9,565 nucleotides of DNA from Bdellovibrionales bacterium (GTDB lineage: Bacteria > Bdellovibrionota > Bdellovibrionia > Bdellovibrionales > UBA1609), in NCBI GenBank assembly GCA_020434645.1, contig JAGRAK010000053.1:1-9565 (forward strand), written 5' to 3'. The first letter of the stretch is position 1, and each line of letters opens with the position of its first letter. Positions 6,692-9,565 of this stretch are shown piece by piece. The position numbers and the translations under genes were made by a program. The notes under the pieces were generated by a model. That model was not told the DNA's origin. It did no database searches and saw nothing but the letters and a program-made list of their open reading frames with translations.

Positions 6692-7320
6692 TAGCTTTGA
6701 CCCTTATATGTTTTAGCATAGGCCACACAGAGTTCTTTCGTGCCATCAAGGTTTTGCATGATTCGTTTCACGCGCTTTTGAAAAAAGTTATAAAAAATAA
6801 CGGCCGGGATGGCCACCAGAAGTCCGGTGGCTGTGGCAATGAGTGCCTGCGAAATGCCGAGAAGTACAGTTTGAATTTCACTTTGCTCCGCTAGGCTTCG
6901 AAAAGCATCCATAATGCCAAAAACAGTGCCGAGTAGACCAATAAATGGAGCATTTGAACCCACGGTGGCTAAGAAATTGAGACGCTTTTCAAGGTCAGGT
7001 CTCTCTACTTGAGCATAGGCATTAAAAATTTCTTCAAGTCCATTTGCCCCATGTTCTTTTACGTGTCTAAGACCGTAGGATAATGCACGACCCTCTATGG
7101 ATTCTTTGTCACGCGACAACTCGTCAATATCTTTTATAGAATTATTTTTTAATGTGTCGCTAATTTCTTTTTTCATTAAATCACTTTTTCTCAATGCTTG
7201 AGAAAGCGCCATGTATCGCTCAATTATAAAAGCTACACTGAGTATGCTTAAGATGATGAGAATCCAAAGAGTGCTCTCGTGGCCAACCTTTGCTATTATA
7301 AAAAACTTATCTGTGAGCAT
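6691..7320 (-). CDS. exbB: ExbB/TolQ/MotA-family proton channel protein
   Basis: Inner-membrane channel partner of the ExbD-like protein. Starting at the ATG at 7320 the product has 209 residues and three transmembrane helices: about 18-36 (WILIILSILSVAFII), about 120-140 (NAPFIGLLGTVFGIMDAF, with family Thr132) and about 157-179 (ATATGLLVAIPAVIFYNFF, with Thr163/Thr165 and Pro172). The charged loop between helices 1 and 2 would be cytoplasmic. A longer frame opens at 7365, but 7320 is preferred. AAAGGA (7327-7332) lies six bases from it, and the predicted promoter -10 (7349-7354) would place the mRNA start downstream of 7365. The gene is followed immediately by exbD and is divergent from the sulfatase-like gene. 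ExbB and TolQ are hard to separate from sequence alone; the superfamily is certain. Confidence 0.9.
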   Translation of the reverse strand: MLTDKFFIIAKVGHESTLWILIILSILSVAFIIERYMALSQALRKSDLMKKEISDTLKNNSIKDIDELSRDKESIEGRALSYGLRHVKEHGANGLEEIFNAYAQVERPDLEKRLNFLATVGSNAPFIGLLGTVFGIMDAFRSLAEQSEIQTVLLGISQALIATATGLLVAIPAVIFYNFFQKRVKRIMQNLDGTKELCVAYAKTYKGQS

Positions 7321-7348
7321 TTTTGTTCCTTTTTTTAGGTATTGTGAA

Positions 7349-7378
7349 ATTATCGCTGGTCTCATTTTATGTGGTCAA
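7349..7378 (-). promoter_or_regulatory. Near-consensus sigma-70 promoter for exbB-exbD
   Basis: Read on the minus strand, TTGACC (7378-7373) and GATAAT (7354-7349) each match the consensus at five of six positions and are separated by 18 bp. Transcription would start near 7342, giving a leader of about 20 bases that contains the Shine-Dalgarno and ends at the ATG at 7320. This is the best promoter-like sequence I found in the window. No Fur-box-like palindrome was seen over it, so iron control typical of ExbB-TonB systems is not evident. Confidence 0.65.
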
Positions 7379-7395
7379 GCTATGATCAAGATGAC

Positions 7396-9192
7396 ATGCG
7401 TAGTCTCATCCAAATCTTATTCGTATTTGCACTAGCTGGTTGTAGCTGGTCGGCCAGTAAAACCCCGTCTATTTTGATCATAGCAGTAGAGGGGTTGAGT
7501 TCTGAGGCTTTTTACTGTGGGGGAACAGATACTGAATTCTCTGAGGGTCTAGGTGTTTTGTGTACTGACGGGGTTCGTTTCACGCATGCATTTGCCCCGT
7601 CGACACTCAGTCAATCCACTTTGGCTTCAATGTTCACTGGCCTGTACCCACAAGATACTGGAGTTTTGCATAATGGGTCGCATTACTTATCCGAAAAATT
7701 TGTTACTGTGCCTGAGGTGGCATTTAGTCTGGGGTATAGAACTTCATTTTTTTCAGGGGGGCCGCCAATTTGGAGAAAGTCTGGGATAGATCAGGGCTTT
7801 GAATTGTTCGAAGACAATTTAAGTATTAGTCGTGAAGAGCTTTATCGTCCGGTAGATAAGAATTTTGAATTATTTTTAAAATGGCAAAAAGATACAGCGA
7901 ATGGAAAGCCGTTTTTCTCTGTTATTTTTCTTCCTGATTTGCAATTTGTAATGAAATCAACCATCGACAATAGGGGGCAAGAACGCGCTCAAGGTTTTGA
8001 TGGCCAGCTTCGTGAAATAAATGAGTCGTTTGCTGAACTGGTGGTCAATTTAAAAAAAGAACAATTATGGGATAATACCTACATCATACTAACAGGACTG
8101 AATGGCAAAACAATGCCGTCGCGTTTCGCTGAGATCAATACAACAAATCTTCATAGTGATGGAGCCCAGATCTTATTGATTATTAAGCCAGCACAAAAAG
8201 CAAGAGACGCTGGCTTAGATTGGGCAATAGACGCGAATGTAAGTTTAACCGATGTTGGAGCTACATTGTTTGATATTTTAGGTAGTCCTGAAAATATCAC
8301 GAGTAAAGATAGCCAGCTAGATGTATCGTCACTTCGCAAATCATTAATCAAGCCGCAAGTGAATTGGAAGAGAGATCGTTACATTGTCAATCAGTCGGCC
8401 TGGGCAGAGTGGCGAGAGGTTGGTGGAGTCCGCTACGCTGTTCGCCATAATAATATGCTTTATATAAATGATGAGTCTCCGCTTTTATATAATTCACTTA
8501 CAGATAGATACGAGACTCAGCCAATGCAACAAAATGACGGATTAATTCGGCAGTCAGCAGAAGTTATTCGAAAATATTTAGAGTCGCGCAATATGGAGAG
8601 ATGGACGGGTATATCCCCTCAGGTCATAGAGAGAATAAAGATTCAAAGTGATATGATGAACGCCGCAATTCCGAGAGAAAATATTAAGTTAAGACTGTCG
8701 CACTTAATTAAGAAGCGAGCCTGGGATAAGCAGTTAGTCGGCTGGCTGGCGCGATTTGCTCTTGATGATAACGACTGGCCACTCCTCGAGAAGCTCGGCA
8801 TTGAGAATTTAAATCCAACATGGGTTTATGTGGCTAAGCGTAACCAAGGTATAGATTTACTTCCGCCCAGCGATTTTTGTTGGAAATGGCTAGATAAACG
8901 AACATCTTTGAGTCGAAATACAAGTGCCTGCTCTGATCAAGAATTTATGGCATTTGCAGAGTGGACAAAAGAAACAAATCCTCAAAAAAAATCTCAGTTC
9001 GAAGAGAAGTTCTTTAGAATTTCAAATTACCTTGAAATTGATTACGAAATTGCCACTATAAATTTTCAAAATGCACTCCCATGGGACACCGACATTAGCA
9101 TTCCGGCAGAGCCTCGTTTAACAGAGCTCGCATCGACACTTCCTGAATACAAAGGTTTTCGTCAGGTTATGGATTCGAGATTGAGGCGGTAA
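7396..9192 (+). CDS. Sulfatase/alkaline-phosphatase-superfamily lipoprotein with a degenerate active site and a C-terminal extension
   Basis: From the ATG at 7396 the product has 598 residues. Residues 1-15 form a lipoprotein signal peptide with lipobox LAGC; Cys16 is lipidated and Ser at +2 suggests the outer membrane. The in-frame ATG at 7369 would add an acidic segment (YDQDD) unsuited to a signal peptide. The fold is recognisable: SILIIAVEGL (25-34), DGVRFTHAFAPS (58-69), ASMFTGLYP (77-85), GIDQGFELFED (130-140), PFFSVIF (172-178), NTYIILTGLNG (227-237), VSLTDVGATLFDILG (282-296) and the terminal strand region RYAVRHNNMLYI (346-357). Key residues are altered. The metal-binding Asp pair is Glu32-Gly33, the C/S-x-P-x-R site is SQSTL (72-76), the DHG or DNG motif is LNG (235-237), and no catalytic His follows PFFSVIF. 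Ser72 and Asn236 occupy usual functional positions. Residues about 385-598 match nothing I know. The start has only a weak promoter-like sequence and Shine-Dalgarno. It is probably not an active sulfatase; a binding or structural role is inferred. Confidence 0.82.
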   Translation: MRSLIQILFVFALAGCSWSASKTPSILIIAVEGLSSEAFYCGGTDTEFSEGLGVLCTDGVRFTHAFAPSTLSQSTLASMFTGLYPQDTGVLHNGSHYLSEKFVTVPEVAFSLGYRTSFFSGGPPIWRKSGIDQGFELFEDNLSISREELYRPVDKNFELFLKWQKDTANGKPFFSVIFLPDLQFVMKSTIDNRGQERAQGFDGQLREINESFAELVVNLKKEQLWDNTYIILTGLNGKTMPSRFAEINTTNLHSDGAQILLIIKPAQKARDAGLDWAIDANVSLTDVGATLFDILGSPENITSKDSQLDVSSLRKSLIKPQVNWKRDRYIVNQSAWAEWREVGGVRYAVRHNNMLYINDESPLLYNSLTDRYETQPMQQNDGLIRQSAEVIRKYLESRNMERWTGISPQVIERIKIQSDMMNAAIPRENIKLRLSHLIKKRAWDKQLVGWLARFALDDNDWPLLEKLGIENLNPTWVYVAKRNQGIDLLPPSDFCWKWLDKRTSLSRNTSACSDQEFMAFAEWTKETNPQKKSQFEEKFFRISNYLEIDYEIATINFQNALPWDTDISIPAEPRLTELASTLPEYKGFRQVMDSRLRR

Positions 9193-9200
9193 GGTAAACT

Positions 9201-9565
9201 ATGAACGCGGATGATTTAATATACTTAACTCCATATTTACCTCAGTGGGCTGATATGGCTGCTCTTGAAATAAAACAAATTAAAAATATCCTACAAGACT
9301 TAGATATTGAGAAGATTGAGCATATTGGCAGTACGGCTGTCCCGGGACTTGCATCTAAGCCAGTGATAGATATTGCTATCAAAGTAGGCAGAATTGAAAA
9401 TGGCAAAGATGCTATTCGGCCTTTAGAGTCTTTTGGTTATTTGTATTTAGCAGAGAACTCAGATGAAAAGCATATGTTTTTCGTTAAAGGATTGCCTCCG
9501 CATGGGGATGGTCGGACTCATCATCTTCATTTCTATGAGCGAGATTGGTTCGATCGACATACTAA
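9201..9565 (+). CDS. GrpB/UPF0157-family nucleotidyltransferase-fold protein (3' end missing)
   Basis: The frame runs from the ATG at 9201 off the window, giving 121 residues of a family usually about 170-180 long. Hallmarks are EHIGSTAVPGLASKPVIDI (40-58), with the nucleotidyltransferase-type Gly-Ser (43-44) and an acidic Asp57, and GRTHHLHFYERD (104-115), the conserved His-rich segment. GrpB proteins have a nucleotidyltransferase-like fold; their substrate is generally unknown, although one fusion partner in the family is a dephospho-CoA kinase. AAGGT (9191-9195) overlaps the stop of the previous gene five bases upstream of the ATG. With only 8 bp between the genes, this one is probably co-transcribed with the sulfatase-like gene. 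Nothing shows that the two share a function. Confidence 0.88.
   Translation, partial: MNADDLIYLTPYLPQWADMAALEIKQIKNILQDLDIEKIEHIGSTAVPGLASKPVIDIAIKVGRIENGKDAIRPLESFGYLYLAENSDEKHMFFVKGLPPHGDGRTHHLHFYERDWFDRHT

Noticed and set aside
7321..7365. Longer exbB start at 7365
   Set aside because: It has no Shine-Dalgarno, lies upstream of the predicted transcription start and adds 15 residues not typical of the family. The ATG at 7320 has a good ribosome site.
7381..7386. TATGAT as a -10 element for the sulfatase-like gene
   Set aside because: It is a good -10 match, but it lies about nine bases from the ATG, has no -35 at a suitable distance and would leave almost no leader.
7369..7395. Longer start of the sulfatase-like gene at 7369
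   Set aside because: It would place an acidic segment before the hydrophobic core and spoil the lipoprotein signal peptide that starts cleanly at 7396.
7396..9192. Annotation as an active formylglycine-dependent sulfatase
   Set aside because: The C/S-x-P-x-R maturation signature is absent and several metal and catalytic residues are replaced, so only the fold-level assignment is supported.

Overview
The window comes from a Gram-negative bacterium. The evidence is two exported lipoproteins, an ExbB/ExbD-type inner-membrane energy-transducing pair and an extracytoplasmic thioredoxin-fold protein. Base composition leans to A+T, genes are packed tightly, and TTG and GTG starts are used. The gene content and the style of the proteins suggest a delta-proteobacterial or Bdellovibrionota-type lineage, but that is a weak guess. 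There are no tRNA, rRNA, IS, integrase, CRISPR or phage signals, so this reads as ordinary chromosomal backbone with one unusual gene near the right end.

Layout. (1) 1-407, minus strand: 5' part of a secreted protein of unknown function. (2) 447-1226, plus: a DsbA-family thioredoxin-fold lipoprotein with an ScsC/Com1-like N-terminal stalk. (3) 1212-1913, minus: sfsA, convergent with and overlapping the previous gene. (4) 1963-6300, plus: a compact four-gene operon, lipA - E2 acyltransferase - lpdA - lipB, with 11-bp overlaps at two junctions and a 25-bp gap at the third. (5) 6284-7320, minus: exbB-exbD, joined by a TAATG overlap and read from a near-consensus promoter. (6) 7396-9192, plus: a lipoprotein with a sulfatase/alkaline-phosphatase-superfamily fold that seems to have lost most catalytic and metal-binding residues, plus a C-terminal extension I do not recognise. 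(7) 9201-9565, plus: start of a GrpB-family gene cut by the window end. No gene-free stretch exceeds 300 bases; the longest gap is 75 bp (7321-7395).

How the genes work together. LipB transfers octanoate from acyl carrier protein to the lipoyl-domain lysine, LipA inserts two sulfurs to make lipoate, the E2 carries that lipoate and transfers the acyl group to CoA, and Lpd (E3) reoxidises it. The operon therefore holds the carrier protein, its reoxidising partner and both enzymes that build the cofactor on it. The E1 decarboxylase is not in the window, so pyruvate versus branched-chain 2-oxoacid specificity is unresolved. ExbB/ExbD would couple proton flow to work at the cell envelope; no TonB, TolA, TolB, Pal or receptor gene is next to them.

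The best lead is the 7396-9192 protein: a probable outer-membrane lipoprotein pseudoenzyme. Smaller points are two tail-to-tail gene overlaps without intergenic terminators, and a hairpin past the dsbA-like stop codon whose stem is unbroken only in the plus-strand RNA.
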